From contig JAJPIE010000012.1 of the NCBI GenBank assembly GCA_021324935.1, forward strand, positions 186,001 to 250,000: 64,000 nt of DNA, written 5' to 3'. Positions 1-9,630 of the stretch are shown here, in pieces. Position 1 is the first letter of the stretch. Each line of letters begins with the position of its first letter. The notes beneath the pieces are model-generated. The model did no database searches. It was not told the DNA's origin and saw only the letters and a list, made by a program, of their open reading frames with translations. Source of the stretch: Acidobacteriota bacterium. GTDB lineage: Bacteria > Acidobacteriota > Terriglobia > Acidiferrales > UBA7541. The translations under genes were made by a program, and so were the position numbers.

Positions 1-2
1 GG

Positions 3-110
3 CGTTTTGTCGAAATGGCTGCGAGGGAGAAACGCGTGAGTTCCACTGTACTGCAAACGGTCAACGCCAAAGGCTACGACGGGTTTGCCGTGCTTTTGGT
101 TTTAAGCTAG
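3..110 (+). CDS. C-terminal fragment of a probable class I O-methyltransferase
   Basis: The window opens inside a frame that stays open from base 3 to a TAG at 108-110 and encodes 35 residues. The end contains LQTVNAKGYDGFAV, which resembles the closing strand of acidobacterial SAM-dependent O-methyltransferases, where a VLQTVG-KGYDG-type ending is usual. The 5' part lies outside the window, so no SAM-binding motif can be checked. It converges on the carbonic anhydrase gene, with only 19 bp between the two stop codons. The assignment rests on this short tail alone and is tentative. Confidence 0.45.
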   Translation, partial: RFVEMAAREKRVSSTVLQTVNAKGYDGFAVLLVLS

Positions 111-129
111 TAGCCACCGCCAACAAAGC

Positions 130-630
130 CTAGTTTGGCTGGACTTCACTGAGGCGGCCACTGGCCACGTCGTAGACGAAGCCGCGGACCGTCACCTTCT
201 TCGGAATCCACGGGTGTGTGCGCAGCTTCTGCAACTGCTGGCGCACGTTTTCCTGAACATCCCGGAAAGCATAGAAAAATGCGGGGGCAATCGCCGCCGT
301 GCCCGCCTGATTCTGGATCCGCTTCCGCAGATCGTCATCCGTGGTGAGCATCAAACCGCAATCCGTGTGGTTGATCACCATAAATTCTTCGGTTCCCAGC
401 AGGTAGTGCGAAATGAGCAGGGAGCGCAGCGAATCATCGGTGACGATTCCACCCGCGTTGCGAATGATGTGGGCATCTGCCCCTTTCAAGCCAAGAGTTA
501 CGATTTGCAGGCGCGTATCCATGCAGGTCAGAACCGCCAACTTGCGCTCGGGGCGCGGAGTCAGCCGGCGCAGTTCGTGCGTGCGCGCATACGCTTCGTT
601 TGCAGCAAGGACTTCATCGATTACGCTCAT
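130..630 (-). CDS. Beta-class carbonic anhydrase
   Basis: Predicted to interconvert CO2 and bicarbonate in the cytoplasm using a zinc ion. The zinc site of beta-carbonic anhydrases is visible: Cys36, Asp38 and Arg40 in LTCMDTR, then His88 and Cys91 in HTDCGL. The protein is 166 residues, which fits the short type (Rv1284-like) rather than the longer 200-230 residue plant/E. coli Can type. The ATG at 630 begins MSVIDEVLAANE, a usual N-terminus for this group; the ribosome binding site is weak. It appears monocistronic, converging with the methyltransferase fragment and followed upstream by a divergent gap of under 100 bp. Confidence 0.9.
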   Translation of the reverse strand: MSVIDEVLAANEAYARTHELRRLTPRPERKLAVLTCMDTRLQIVTLGLKGADAHIIRNAGGIVTDDSLRSLLISHYLLGTEEFMVINHTDCGLMLTTDDDLRKRIQNQAGTAAIAPAFFYAFRDVQENVRQQLQKLRTHPWIPKKVTVRGFVYDVASGRLSEVQPN

Positions 631-725
631 AGCGCAGTTAGTTTACCGCAACCTCTGCCGAATGGCACTTCGCGCCCGCGGTTATGCCACTTTATTCAGC
701 CGGACTTTCGAAAACGGAATGTAGC

Positions 726-2315
726 TCACGGGATTGATGCGCTTACTTCACTAGAGTAGCCGCTCTCGTTCCCGCTGCTATCCAGTTCCGTGGCGACATA
801 GTAGTAGGTTTGACCCGCGAGAACTGTGGAATCTATGTAAGAGGGCGTCGGGATCACCGAAGAATCGACTTTGGTGTAAGGTCCGCCGGAAACAGAGCTA
901 CGATACACGTTGAAGCCTCCGTAGGACGAGGCACTGGGCGTCCATGCGAGTGTCACCGAATGCGAAACGGTAGCACTCCCGCTTCCCGAGAGGGGGACGA
1001 CGAGAGGCGAGTTGGCGGCATTGCTGAGCACGGTCACGCTGCCGGCCCCGCTTCCGGTTGAAGAGGGGGCGTAGACGACATTGAGGGAAGTGGATTGCCC
1101 CGCTGCCAGAGAGAGCGGCACCGCGATTCCGCTGGCGCTGAAGCCCGTGCCGCTCGCTGTAACTTGCGATATCGACACGGTGGAATTCCCGGTGTTTGTG
1201 AGCGTGAGGCTTTGCGAGGCGCTGGTCCCCGTGGTCAAGCTTCCAAAGCTGAGAGAGGCCGGACTGGCTGAGAGTTTCAGGATTTGCGCGAGGCCCGTTC
1301 CGCTCAGTGCGACGCTTGAGGGTGATGTGGGGGCATTGCTGACCAGAGTTACGCTGCCTGGATAGTTGTTCGCGGCAGCCGGGTCGAAGGCGACATTGAA
1401 TGCCGCCGAGCCCCCCGGGGCAATCGAAAGCGGCAACGTGAGTCCGCTCATCGTGTAGGAAGTCCCCGTGAGCGTCGCTTGCGTGACCGTGAGATTCGCC
1501 GAGCCTGGATTTTGAATCGTCATCGTCTGGGAGTTTGTTACTCCCACGGTGACATTGCCGAAGCTGACGCTGCTGGGCACGATGGAAAGTTGCGGCTGTA
1601 CGCCGGCGCCACTCAGTGAAATCGTCGACGGGGAATTTGTGGCGGTGCTGACCACGCTGATGCTGCCGGTGAGGCTTCCCGCGGCTGCCGGAGCGCACTG
1701 AACCGTCAGGGAGAGGCTCTGACCGGGGCCAAGTGTCGTTCCTCCGGAAAAGCCCGCAACTTGAAAGTCGGCGCCGCTGACAGCCACCTGGGAAATGGTG
1801 ACACTTCCCGTTCCCGTGTTTTTCAGTGAAAGCGCCTGAGACGCGCTGCTCCCCACTAATACGCCGCCGAAAGCCAGTGTTCCGGCGCTCGGCGAAAGCA
1901 GATAAGTTGCTGGTGCCGCAACCCCCTTGCCCGCAACTTGAAAACTGAAACCCTGTGCGGACTCTCCTTGGACGCTGGTGAAGACCGTAATGGTCCCGTT
2001 AAAGCTGGCAACGACATTCGGACGGAACGTTACTTGAAGAGTTGTGCTGGCATGTGGGGGAACAGTGATGGGCAACTTCCCGATGGTGACGACGAATTCC
2101 GGAAGGCTGCTGACGACCTTGTCCACAAACATGGTGTCATTGGCGGTGTGTGTGATGGTTATCGTTACGCTCACACTGGAGGCGCCCACCGTGACCGAGC
2201 CAAAGTTCACGTTGCCGGGGGAAAATTGCGGAATTGCATGAGCAGACGTGGGAAACAAAACCGAACCCAGGCCGAATAATGCAGCAAATAGATACACCCA
2301 TCGCGTTTGTTTCAT
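726..2315 (-). CDS. Secreted choice-of-anchor D / ASH-repeat protein with C-terminal fibronectin III domain
   Basis: A 529-residue exported protein. A signal peptide (residues about 1-27, ending AHA) precedes four to five tandem immunoglobulin-like modules of about 100 residues, each starting with a variant of SFGNVTVG and containing SLTLTNTG-type strands. This is the pattern of ASH/choice-of-anchor D repeats common in Acidobacteria. The last 90 residues, with VTLAWTPS and GGFNVYRS, look like a fibronectin type III domain. No catalytic motif, LPxTG or autotransporter anchor is visible, so the role is inferred to be cell-surface adhesion or structural. The repeats are diverged at the DNA level. 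Confidence 0.8.
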   Translation of the reverse strand: MKQTRWVYLFAALFGLGSVLFPTSAHAIPQFSPGNVNFGSVTVGASSVSVTITITHTANDTMFVDKVVSSLPEFVVTIGKLPITVPPHASTTLQVTFRPNVVASFNGTITVFTSVQGESAQGFSFQVAGKGVAAPATYLLSPSAGTLAFGGVLVGSSASQALSLKNTGTGSVTISQVAVSGADFQVAGFSGGTTLGPGQSLSLTVQCAPAAAGSLTGSISVVSTATNSPSTISLSGAGVQPQLSIVPSSVSFGNVTVGVTNSQTMTIQNPGSANLTVTQATLTGTSYTMSGLTLPLSIAPGGSAAFNVAFDPAAANNYPGSVTLVSNAPTSPSSVALSGTGLAQILKLSASPASLSFGSLTTGTSASQSLTLTNTGNSTVSISQVTASGTGFSASGIAVPLSLAAGQSTSLNVVYAPSSTGSGAGSVTVLSNAANSPLVVPLSGSGSATVSHSVTLAWTPSASSYGGFNVYRSSVSGGPYTKVDSSVIPTPSYIDSTVLAGQTYYYVATELDSSGNESGYSSEVSASIP

Positions 2316-2570
2316 ACCGGTGCAATCCTTTGTGTTCGTTGCAGAGGCGCGGACGGAACGGAGAGGGGTGGCGTGACGGCGCGCTGCTCGCGATTTTAAC
2401 TTCCGCTGTGAAAATAAAAGTTTTGAAGCGGCGCGACTACTGGCGAGAGGAACAGAAGGAGGACAGGCTCTAGCGAATTATTGAGGGCAACAGCAACCTG
2501 TCCAGGGTGTGAAAATTCTCTTAGACTTCGGGGCAATAAAATTGACAAACTTTTCGGTTCGCCGGATCAC

Positions 2571-3881
2571 TCAGACCGCCGCCTGCTTCACAATCCTCGA
2601 GCGGTACTCGAGCTGTCCCTTCATCTGATACAACGCACGATCCGCCGCGTCCATCAGTCCTGCGATCGTATCGGCGTCCCGGGGATAAATGGCGAACCCC
2701 GCACTCAATGAAATAGATGGTTGTTCGCCATCATTCGCAACCCGACTGCACACGCGGGAAAGAACTTCTTGCGCGCCCTGTTCGGAGGTTTCCGGCAAAA
2801 CCAGGGCAAACTCGTCGCCTCCGTGACGCGCGCCAGTGTCGATGGCGCGGCATTGGGAACGCAACACGTCGGCTGCACGCACAAGCGCCCGGGTTCCCAC
2901 CAGATGCCCGCATTGGTCGTTGATGCGCTTCAGCCCGTCGAGGTCAAACAGCAAAAAGGCGAATGGCCTTCCCGTGCGGCCCGTTCTCTGGATCTCGAGT
3001 TCGAGACACTCAATCAGCCGCCGGTAGTTCGCGAGGCCGGTGACCGAGTCGGTCGTCGCAAGCCACTGAATGTCACGGAACAAGTGGGTGATATCAAAAA
3101 GCGCGCCTCCCAAAAGCACCGCGTAGCTGAGGAATCCCAGGGTGGCTGCCAGGGCAAAGGCGGCATCCAGACGCCATGCAGATTCCGCAGCGGCAATCGA
3201 ACACCAGCAGTTGATCACCGCGCACAGATAAAGTGCGTGATCGAACGAGCTAGAGGATTGCTTCAGACGCCGGCGATATAAAACAGCCGCAGCGAGAAAT
3301 AAGCCGGCAGGAATCAAGTTTCCTGGTCGAGGAAAATAGCTGCCGTGAAAAAGGACTACGTCCGCAGGCAGAAAGCGGTGGGAAACACTGAGCAGGGCCG
3401 TCAGCAAAATAACGACGGCAAAGGCAAACGCAATGTCGCGGTCGGGATGGCGCGACCACGCGTTGCGCTTTTCCACCACCAAGGCAGCAACCAGCAATAC
3501 GCCCAGCAAGGTCCGCCCGACCACCCAGTTCAACGGGTCGCGCAACATTGCCCCAGAAGCGGAGGCGGCAGGATGAGCGACACCGAAGCTGGAGCTAACC
3601 AGCGTGACGCCGATCATCACGAAACTCGCCGCCAGGATTAAGGAAAGCCGGTCGCGCGCACCCTGGAAACGTACGAAGGCCATGCCTGCAAAGGTGAAGG
3701 CCAGGATTCCGCAGGTGAACTGGAGTTGTTCGAAGAAGAAGGGATTTGCAGTGACTGGCAGGTGGCGCAAAAAGGCAGCAACCATGATCGTCCCAAAGCC
3801 GCCGGCTATCGGAAGCCACACTCCCAGAGGCCCCAGAACAATACCCGAAGACTGGTCTCGTGTACTCACGCCCGCACCCAC
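2571..3881 (-). CDS. Membrane-anchored diguanylate cyclase (GGDEF)
   Basis: Predicted to make cyclic di-GMP from GTP. Residues 15-265 hold seven or eight hydrophobic segments forming a membrane sensory module of no family I recognise. Residues about 275-430 form a GGDEF domain. The active-site GGDEF (354-358, in RHGGDEFALV) is intact, and RAID (345-348) sits five residues before it, so the product-inhibition I-site is also present. No EAL or HD-GYP domain follows. The frame starts with GTG at 3881; a second GTG four codons in (MSTRDQ) is an equal alternative because neither has a strong ribosome binding site. Confidence 0.88.
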   Translation of the reverse strand: MGAGVSTRDQSSGIVLGPLGVWLPIAGGFGTIMVAAFLRHLPVTANPFFFEQLQFTCGILAFTFAGMAFVRFQGARDRLSLILAASFVMIGVTLVSSSFGVAHPAASASGAMLRDPLNWVVGRTLLGVLLVAALVVEKRNAWSRHPDRDIAFAFAVVILLTALLSVSHRFLPADVVLFHGSYFPRPGNLIPAGLFLAAAVLYRRRLKQSSSSFDHALYLCAVINCWCSIAAAESAWRLDAAFALAATLGFLSYAVLLGGALFDITHLFRDIQWLATTDSVTGLANYRRLIECLELEIQRTGRTGRPFAFLLFDLDGLKRINDQCGHLVGTRALVRAADVLRSQCRAIDTGARHGGDEFALVLPETSEQGAQEVLSRVCSRVANDGEQPSISLSAGFAIYPRDADTIAGLMDAADRALYQMKGQLEYRSRIVKQAAV

Positions 3882-4031
3882 GCACCGCCGGGCTCAAATA
3901 CAAGCTACCCCGTTCCTTAGCTCTTGTCTGTGATAAATGACGGCAGATTGCTCTTAAGATAATCTCACGCGTGCTCAATAAGACGCGGAAAAGTACCGGC
4001 GGTAGTTCGGAAACCGCAGGTACCTCGCGGA

Positions 4032-5855
4032 TCAATATTTCCAGCTCTTCAGGTCCGCGCCGGCCGGGGCAGTCTCTTCGATGTGCCTGACCATTTTCCA
4101 GATCAAGTTCTGGTAGCCATTCAATCGCTCATAGCGCGGTGCATCCAGGCGCACGCCCTGGTAGCAATGAGGCTGGAGGGGGCCGTAGTCAAACGTGGCG
4201 TTGGCGGCTGGCGTGAGCTTTGGATCGGTGAGGACGGATTCTGTCAGATGAACGGCATTGTTGAGGTACCAAGTGTCCATGTCACCCACTGCGAAGTGCA
4301 ACTTGCCGGCAAGCTTAGGGCCGAGTGTGGTCCAGTCGCGCTTCATGATGTAGCTCAGATCCGCGTGTTCACGCCAATAGGCGGCCACCGAGGAATCAAT
4401 CCGGCCAGTGCGCTTGTCCCAGATGGGTTTCGGGTAACCATCGTCGCCCATCGGGCCGAAGACTGCTTGCCAGATGTCCCACTGCTCGCCGGAGCGGCTG
4501 TGCGTGCCGAGGACCAGTTCGTAGCGATTTTCCTGCTCCATGGTGGAATCCAGGATTCCATTTGTTTTGCGTTTTTCCGGCAGCGGCACTTTGCCGAATG
4601 GCCCTTCACGAAAATAAGCGTACTTGTCTTTGTAGATGTTCACGGTGCCGTACGCGCGAAAGTCGATCGGATCCGGACAGCCGACCCATGCACCATTGAT
4701 GTCCTCGGGATAGAACACTTGCTGACCGAGCGCTTCCCATCCGCCGGTCGAGCCTCCGAATACGGCACGCGCCCAGCCCTGGCCGATGCCGCGAAACTCC
4801 CTTTCAATGGCAGGCAACAATTCGTGCATCAAGGCGTCACCGTATGGACCGAGGTTTGCAGAATTCACCGCGTAGGAATCGTCGAAATAGGGATTGGCAT
4901 GTTGCGGCATGACGATGAGTACACGCGGCAGTCGCCCGCTGGTCCAATCCTGAAACATCTTCCACCCCGATTGCTGGAGCTCCAGCTCCGGGCTTGTTCC
5001 CGGCGCCCAGTCCTGGACTCCCCCTTCCTCATGCCTCTGTGTGTCCAAGAGGCCGGCATCGGGTGACGTGGTGCGAAAGCTCGGGAAAAAGTGCCGGTGG
5101 TAATGATCCTCGGAAATCAGCACTGGGAAATGTGCATCTGGGTGCTCCTCCCATCCATCGGGTAATAGCACAACCGCACCGATTTCGGTGGGACGTCCCC
5201 AGAATTTCGTCAGCAGTTCGCTTTGTATGCGGATGTGCTTCACCCATTTGTTGTCTTCGGCTTTATCCGGCTGCGTGATCCGGCGCCAATCGAGCAGAGA
5301 TTCCACGTCGGAGAGTTCCTGGTCGAGGGGCGGTATCTTGTGGTCAAACGAAATGCGAATGGTTCGCGAAGTTTTCGGATCGAGATGCAGCTTTACGACT
5401 TTCGTCAGAAAATTTCCAGGTTTGGTTTGCCAGTGCTGGCCTTCGCCGTGATCCGGGGGCAGTATGACGGTTTTTCCGTTGCCGAGATGATAAGTCTCGT
5501 AGACGTTGAGGACCGCCTGCACATAGTAGTCGCCCGGCTCCAACTCGCTCAGTGATTCCAATGGGTAGCCAAGAGCCGTGTCGTCTACGCGAACGGGCGC
5601 GCCGGGCTGCCAGCCATCCACGTCGACGCCGAACGCTTGTTGCGATTCGAGACCTTCCCCCACTCCAAAACGCGGCTCTTCGTTGGCGTCTTTGGAGATG
5701 ATGAGCAGAACGTGCCCGTCCACGGGCGAGGCGGAGAGTTCTTTCGGGAATGTGACCTCAAAAACGAGAGGAGACGACGCAGGAGGATGAGTTGCCCCGA
5801 ATGCTGGCAGTACAGCAAGCAGAAGGATTCCAAAGCATCGCTGGCCAAGGGACAT
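4032..5855 (-). CDS. Secreted putative esterase (alpha/beta hydrolase, PF00756-like)
   Basis: A 607-residue exported protein. The ATG at 5855 is preferred because GGAG lies at good spacing before it and the product begins with a signal peptide (MSLGQRCFGILLLAVLPAFG); an in-frame extension of 40 basic residues upstream looks untranslated. The C-terminal half resembles enterochelin-esterase/D-type esterases: VLIVMPQHANPY, then AVFGGSTGGWEA with the nucleophile serine near residue 368, and a late histidine in PHCYQG. The N-terminal half has beta-rich sequence without a recognised domain. Substrate unknown. It is divergent from the MFS gene, sharing a 150 bp promoter region. Confidence 0.65.
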   Translation of the reverse strand: MSLGQRCFGILLLAVLPAFGATHPPASSPLVFEVTFPKELSASPVDGHVLLIISKDANEEPRFGVGEGLESQQAFGVDVDGWQPGAPVRVDDTALGYPLESLSELEPGDYYVQAVLNVYETYHLGNGKTVILPPDHGEGQHWQTKPGNFLTKVVKLHLDPKTSRTIRISFDHKIPPLDQELSDVESLLDWRRITQPDKAEDNKWVKHIRIQSELLTKFWGRPTEIGAVVLLPDGWEEHPDAHFPVLISEDHYHRHFFPSFRTTSPDAGLLDTQRHEEGGVQDWAPGTSPELELQQSGWKMFQDWTSGRLPRVLIVMPQHANPYFDDSYAVNSANLGPYGDALMHELLPAIEREFRGIGQGWARAVFGGSTGGWEALGQQVFYPEDINGAWVGCPDPIDFRAYGTVNIYKDKYAYFREGPFGKVPLPEKRKTNGILDSTMEQENRYELVLGTHSRSGEQWDIWQAVFGPMGDDGYPKPIWDKRTGRIDSSVAAYWREHADLSYIMKRDWTTLGPKLAGKLHFAVGDMDTWYLNNAVHLTESVLTDPKLTPAANATFDYGPLQPHCYQGVRLDAPRYERLNGYQNLIWKMVRHIEETAPAGADLKSWKY

Positions 5856-6007
5856 TTGCTTTCTCCGGGAACGTTTTGGGGCTGCCCGACGCGCAGGATT
5901 ATAGTGCCTCCGGATGCACATTGCACGCGTGTCCGGGAAATCCACTTTGAAAGGCCGCCGGCGCAAATTCCACAAAGAATGCGCATGAGATATGAGATAA
6001 AACTAGG

Positions 6008-7213
6008 ATGGCTCAAACGGCGACATTCCCAACGCCGGTGCAGCTTTCGCTGCGTGTTTTAACGGGTATCAGCGTTTGCCACCTGCTGAATGACATGGTG
6101 CAATCGCTGCTGCCTTCCATTTACCCGATTCTAAAGTCGTCGTTTCACTTGACGTTTGGTGAAATCGGGCTCGTCACGCTGGCGTATCAGCTCACGGCGT
6201 CGCTGCTGCAACCATTTGTCGGCCAGTACACGGACAAGCGGCCGCTGCCCTATTCGTTGCCATTCGGGATGGTGTTTACGCTGATTGGGCTGATCCTGAT
6301 GGGATTGGCATTCAATCTCGGCTCCCTGCTGCTGGCGGCGGTGTTGATTGGGCTGGGATCGGCGATTTTTCATCCCGAGTCTTCACGCGTGGCGCGGTTG
6401 GCCTCCGGCGGGCAACATGGTTTGGCACAGTCATTTTTCCAAGTCGGCGGAAATGCCGGCTCGGCGATTGGGCCGCTGTTGGCAGCGTTGATCGTCTTAC
6501 CGCGCGGGCAGATTGGCGTGCTGTGGTTCAGCATCGCCGCGTTGCTGGCAATTCCGCTGTTGTTGCGCGTGGCGCGTTGGTATGAATCGATTCACATCCG
6601 GCGTCCCGTGGGAAAGGTGGGTGCGGCCTATCAGGCCACCGCGGTGCCAACGGGCCAGGTGATCCTGGCGCTGGCACTTTTGCTGATCCTGATATTCTCC
6701 AAATATTTTTACCTCGCCAGCATTTCGAACTATTACACCTTCTATCTGATCGAGCACTTTGGCGTCTCGATCCGGAGCGCGCAGATCCACCTGTTCGTGT
6801 TTTTGGGAGCGGTAGCGGCGGGGACGTTGATTGGAGGCCCGGTTGGCGACCGCTACGGACGCAAACTGGTAATCCTGGGCTCGATCTTCGGGGTATTGCC
6901 GTTCACCTTGATGCTGCCGCACGCCAATCTGTCCTGGACCGGGCCCCTGACATTTGTCATCGGGTTCATTCTCTCGTCCGCGTTCTCGGCGATTTTGGTT
7001 TACGGCCAGGAATTGATTCCCGGCCGCATCGGCATGGTTTCCGGATTGTTCTTCGGCTTCGCCTTTGGCATGGGGGGCATCGGCGCCGCCGTGTTGGGGC
7101 AACTTGCGGATTCGTTCGGAGTGGTCAACGTTTACAAAATTACGGCCTGGCTTCCCGCGCTGGGGCTGTTCGCCATCTTCCTGCCCCGTGTCCAGCACGA
7201 CCGCGCTTACTAA
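6008..7213 (+). CDS. MFS transporter, fosmidomycin-resistance (Fsr) family
   Basis: A 401-residue inner-membrane protein with about twelve transmembrane helices. The start MAQTATFPTPVQLSLRVL runs into LLNDMVQSLLPSIYP, typical of the Fsr subfamily, and the loop between the two halves carries GGPVGDRYGRK, the MFS motif A. Fsr-like proteins export small drugs; the native substrate here cannot be inferred. The ATG at 6008 has only AGG directly before it, so initiation is probably weak or leaderless. Gene stands alone between two minus-strand genes. Confidence 0.85.
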   Translation: MAQTATFPTPVQLSLRVLTGISVCHLLNDMVQSLLPSIYPILKSSFHLTFGEIGLVTLAYQLTASLLQPFVGQYTDKRPLPYSLPFGMVFTLIGLILMGLAFNLGSLLLAAVLIGLGSAIFHPESSRVARLASGGQHGLAQSFFQVGGNAGSAIGPLLAALIVLPRGQIGVLWFSIAALLAIPLLLRVARWYESIHIRRPVGKVGAAYQATAVPTGQVILALALLLILIFSKYFYLASISNYYTFYLIEHFGVSIRSAQIHLFVFLGAVAAGTLIGGPVGDRYGRKLVILGSIFGVLPFTLMLPHANLSWTGPLTFVIGFILSSAFSAILVYGQELIPGRIGMVSGLFFGFAFGMGGIGAAVLGQLADSFGVVNVYKITAWLPALGLFAIFLPRVQHDRAY

Positions 7214-7253
7214 CTCCTTTAATGTGAACTGAGGAATCCACCGGCGGCGCGGG

Positions 7254-9515
7254 TCATTTGGTGAAGTAGTACGTCCAACTGACGGTTACGTACGATTTAA
7301 GGGGCACTCCCACCACACATTCGATGGGGCATGGAAAGGACTGGAATGGAATTGTTTCCGTGGTTTGTCCCGTGTAGCCGCTGGCAATCAGAAAGTTTGT
7401 ACCGATCGACATGCGATTCTCCAGAAAAGGGCGCAAAACCGCGCCTCGCACTTCGGTCACCGGCACACCCACCAATGCGTCCCCCAGCGGCTTGGCCCGG
7501 ACAAATTCGAATTCGCCGCGGGCCTGCAAATGAAACGGCAGATGGTTCTCTGAGGCAACCGCGTCCCAGATCATGCGGGGGGCTTCGGGCACGGGCAAGC
7601 CCGTTTGTGTGTCACGCGCATCGGCCTGCGCATAGGAGATGAAAATCGCACCCTGCGAGAAATTCCGTTGCACGGAGAAGGCAATCACGCGATTGAGAGA
7701 CGGACCGAAGTCTTCCTGCAAGCCCGTGTCTGGATCGATTTTGGCCAGCTCTTGCGAATTCGAGATGCGTTTTAACGTCAGATCGAACTGCGTCTGCTTG
7801 ACCACTTTTGAGATACGGAGTTGGTACGCACGCGAAGGGGAAAGCAGCGCCGGGATTCCCATGCCGTTCCCGATGCGCGGATCCTCGGTGTGAAACGCCT
7901 CGCCGTAACTGAGCGTCAGCGTCGGCAAGTACCAATGTTCGGGAGGCAAAAGGGACAACGTGGCTTTCGGAAGGGTGAGCGAGGCGGGTTTGTCGAACGA
8001 ATTCCGGGGGTTAAGCAGGTCTTGATTGTTCATCCAGATCGCTTCTTGACGGAAGCCCACGTTGTAATGGACATATTGTGTCGCCGTGCCGTCAAGGGAT
8101 AGGAACGGTTCCACGAACGACAGCGTCAGGTTGTTGCTGGTAACTGGCTGGAAATTGCCATTCGCGTCGATGTGCTTCAGATCCAGGTCACGCGGGGCGT
8201 CCTGGCGAAGGTCCACACCGGCCAGCAAAGTCATCCACGGATAGAGATTCTGAATGTAGGAGGTGTCTCCGCCCACAACAATCCGGTTTTCACTCTGCTG
8301 AATCAAGCCGTCGCCGAAATTGGAACGAAGCTGCAAAGCGTAATTGCGCAAGAATCCGGAGAACGAAATTTGTGATTTCTCGCTAAGCTGCCAGGTATCC
8401 GAGAGAGCCAGAAGCAGATTGTGCGTGGATTCGGACTGCCGGTTATCGATGGTCTCGTCCGGGACATACATGCGGATGGGAATCAGCCCCGGAACATAAG
8501 AGAAACCCTTGTAGGCGAGGCCGAAGAGCGTCAACTGGTGGCGCCCCAACTTGAATTGGCGCAGGCCGTTAAATTTGTACTGCTGGCGGTGCTCGAGGCG
8601 CTCGAGAAATCCGTTGCCGGCGGAGAATTCTCCTCCGAGCCATGCGACGGGTTGTGAGTTGGCGGTACTCCAGCCCCCCGCCACGTCTACATCGCGGGAA
8701 TCACCGGTGAACTGCACAAAATCGTGAAAGCGCGGCCGCATCACGTAGGTGGCCGCGAGGTCCACGGAATGATTCCCTTCGCGGACATTAAACGCGCCTC
8801 CGTCCACGGTCACGCCCTCGATTACGGGCGTGATCAGAAAATTGGGGTCGGCGTAGCCATTGCCGTGCGCATTCGCGGGTAGGTTGTTTCCAAACAAAAA
8901 ATCTCCGATCTGAAAATATTGCGCGATGGGTTCGCCGTGATCTCCTGCCACACCTGGAGCGAAATACTGCGGCGCTTTGATACCGCCAGAGGCTGTTTCG
9001 ATGGGAAGTCCGGGCAAAGAGATCGGCGCGCCCGGGCGGCCGGGATTCGCATCCAAAACCTGGTCGTGAATGATGACGGTTTGCGAAGGATCCGGCGTCA
9101 GCGAAGAAGGAGCAGAGGCCGCGACACTGACGGCTTGCACAACGGAGGCCATTTGCCGAAATTCCAGCACGATTTCTTTTTGCTCGCCGCCAGCAAGCGA
9201 GACATCCAGAGAGACCGATACGAAATTGTCCGACTCCGCGCGCAACTGATAGGCCCCGGCATCGACGTTTTCGAGGAGGAAGTTGCCCTGCGCATCGCTG
9301 ATCGCTACGCGCGACTCGCCCCCAGCGACACTCACAAGTTCCAAGCGTACCCCAGCGAGGGGCAGGCCGTGCGGATCCAATGCCCTGCCGGAAATGCGCC
9401 CCGCCGCACTCCAAGCAGGCAGGGGGAACACCGCAGCCAGCAGGCAGAAAATCCGCAGCCTGGCAAGCAATATCGTTTGTAGGCAAGACGGAACCGGAAT
9501 ATAGCTCCCCTTCAT
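7254..9515 (-). CDS. TonB-dependent receptor with carboxypeptidase regulatory-like N-terminal domain
   Basis: A 753-residue outer-membrane protein. A signal peptide (about residues 1-36, ending AWSA) is followed by a CarboxypepD_reg domain (about 38-120, GRISGRALDPHGLPLAGVRL), then a plug-like region and a long beta-strand-rich barrel ending in a C-terminal aromatic residue pattern (TVSWTYYFTK). This architecture is abundant in Acidobacteria and Bacteroidetes for uptake of oligosaccharides or other large substrates. There is no SusD-like partner here, and the nearest TonB gene lies at 28.7 kb. Substrate unknown. It lies just downstream of the divergently positioned MFS gene (convergent, 40 bp apart). 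Confidence 0.8.
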   Translation of the reverse strand: MKGSYIPVPSCLQTILLARLRIFCLLAAVFPLPAWSAAGRISGRALDPHGLPLAGVRLELVSVAGGESRVAISDAQGNFLLENVDAGAYQLRAESDNFVSVSLDVSLAGGEQKEIVLEFRQMASVVQAVSVAASAPSSLTPDPSQTVIIHDQVLDANPGRPGAPISLPGLPIETASGGIKAPQYFAPGVAGDHGEPIAQYFQIGDFLFGNNLPANAHGNGYADPNFLITPVIEGVTVDGGAFNVREGNHSVDLAATYVMRPRFHDFVQFTGDSRDVDVAGGWSTANSQPVAWLGGEFSAGNGFLERLEHRQQYKFNGLRQFKLGRHQLTLFGLAYKGFSYVPGLIPIRMYVPDETIDNRQSESTHNLLLALSDTWQLSEKSQISFSGFLRNYALQLRSNFGDGLIQQSENRIVVGGDTSYIQNLYPWMTLLAGVDLRQDAPRDLDLKHIDANGNFQPVTSNNLTLSFVEPFLSLDGTATQYVHYNVGFRQEAIWMNNQDLLNPRNSFDKPASLTLPKATLSLLPPEHWYLPTLTLSYGEAFHTEDPRIGNGMGIPALLSPSRAYQLRISKVVKQTQFDLTLKRISNSQELAKIDPDTGLQEDFGPSLNRVIAFSVQRNFSQGAIFISYAQADARDTQTGLPVPEAPRMIWDAVASENHLPFHLQARGEFEFVRAKPLGDALVGVPVTEVRGAVLRPFLENRMSIGTNFLIASGYTGQTTETIPFQSFPCPIECVVGVPLKSYVTVSWTYYFTK

Positions 9516-9630
9516 TCGCTCTCGGCAATGCCTGAAGACACCTGGCTCCGGCCGGAAGGCGAGGGTTTAATTATAGAGATCCTCGCTTTTCGGGTTTTGT
9601 GAGATTTGCACTTCGCGCGCTGGGGTCAGG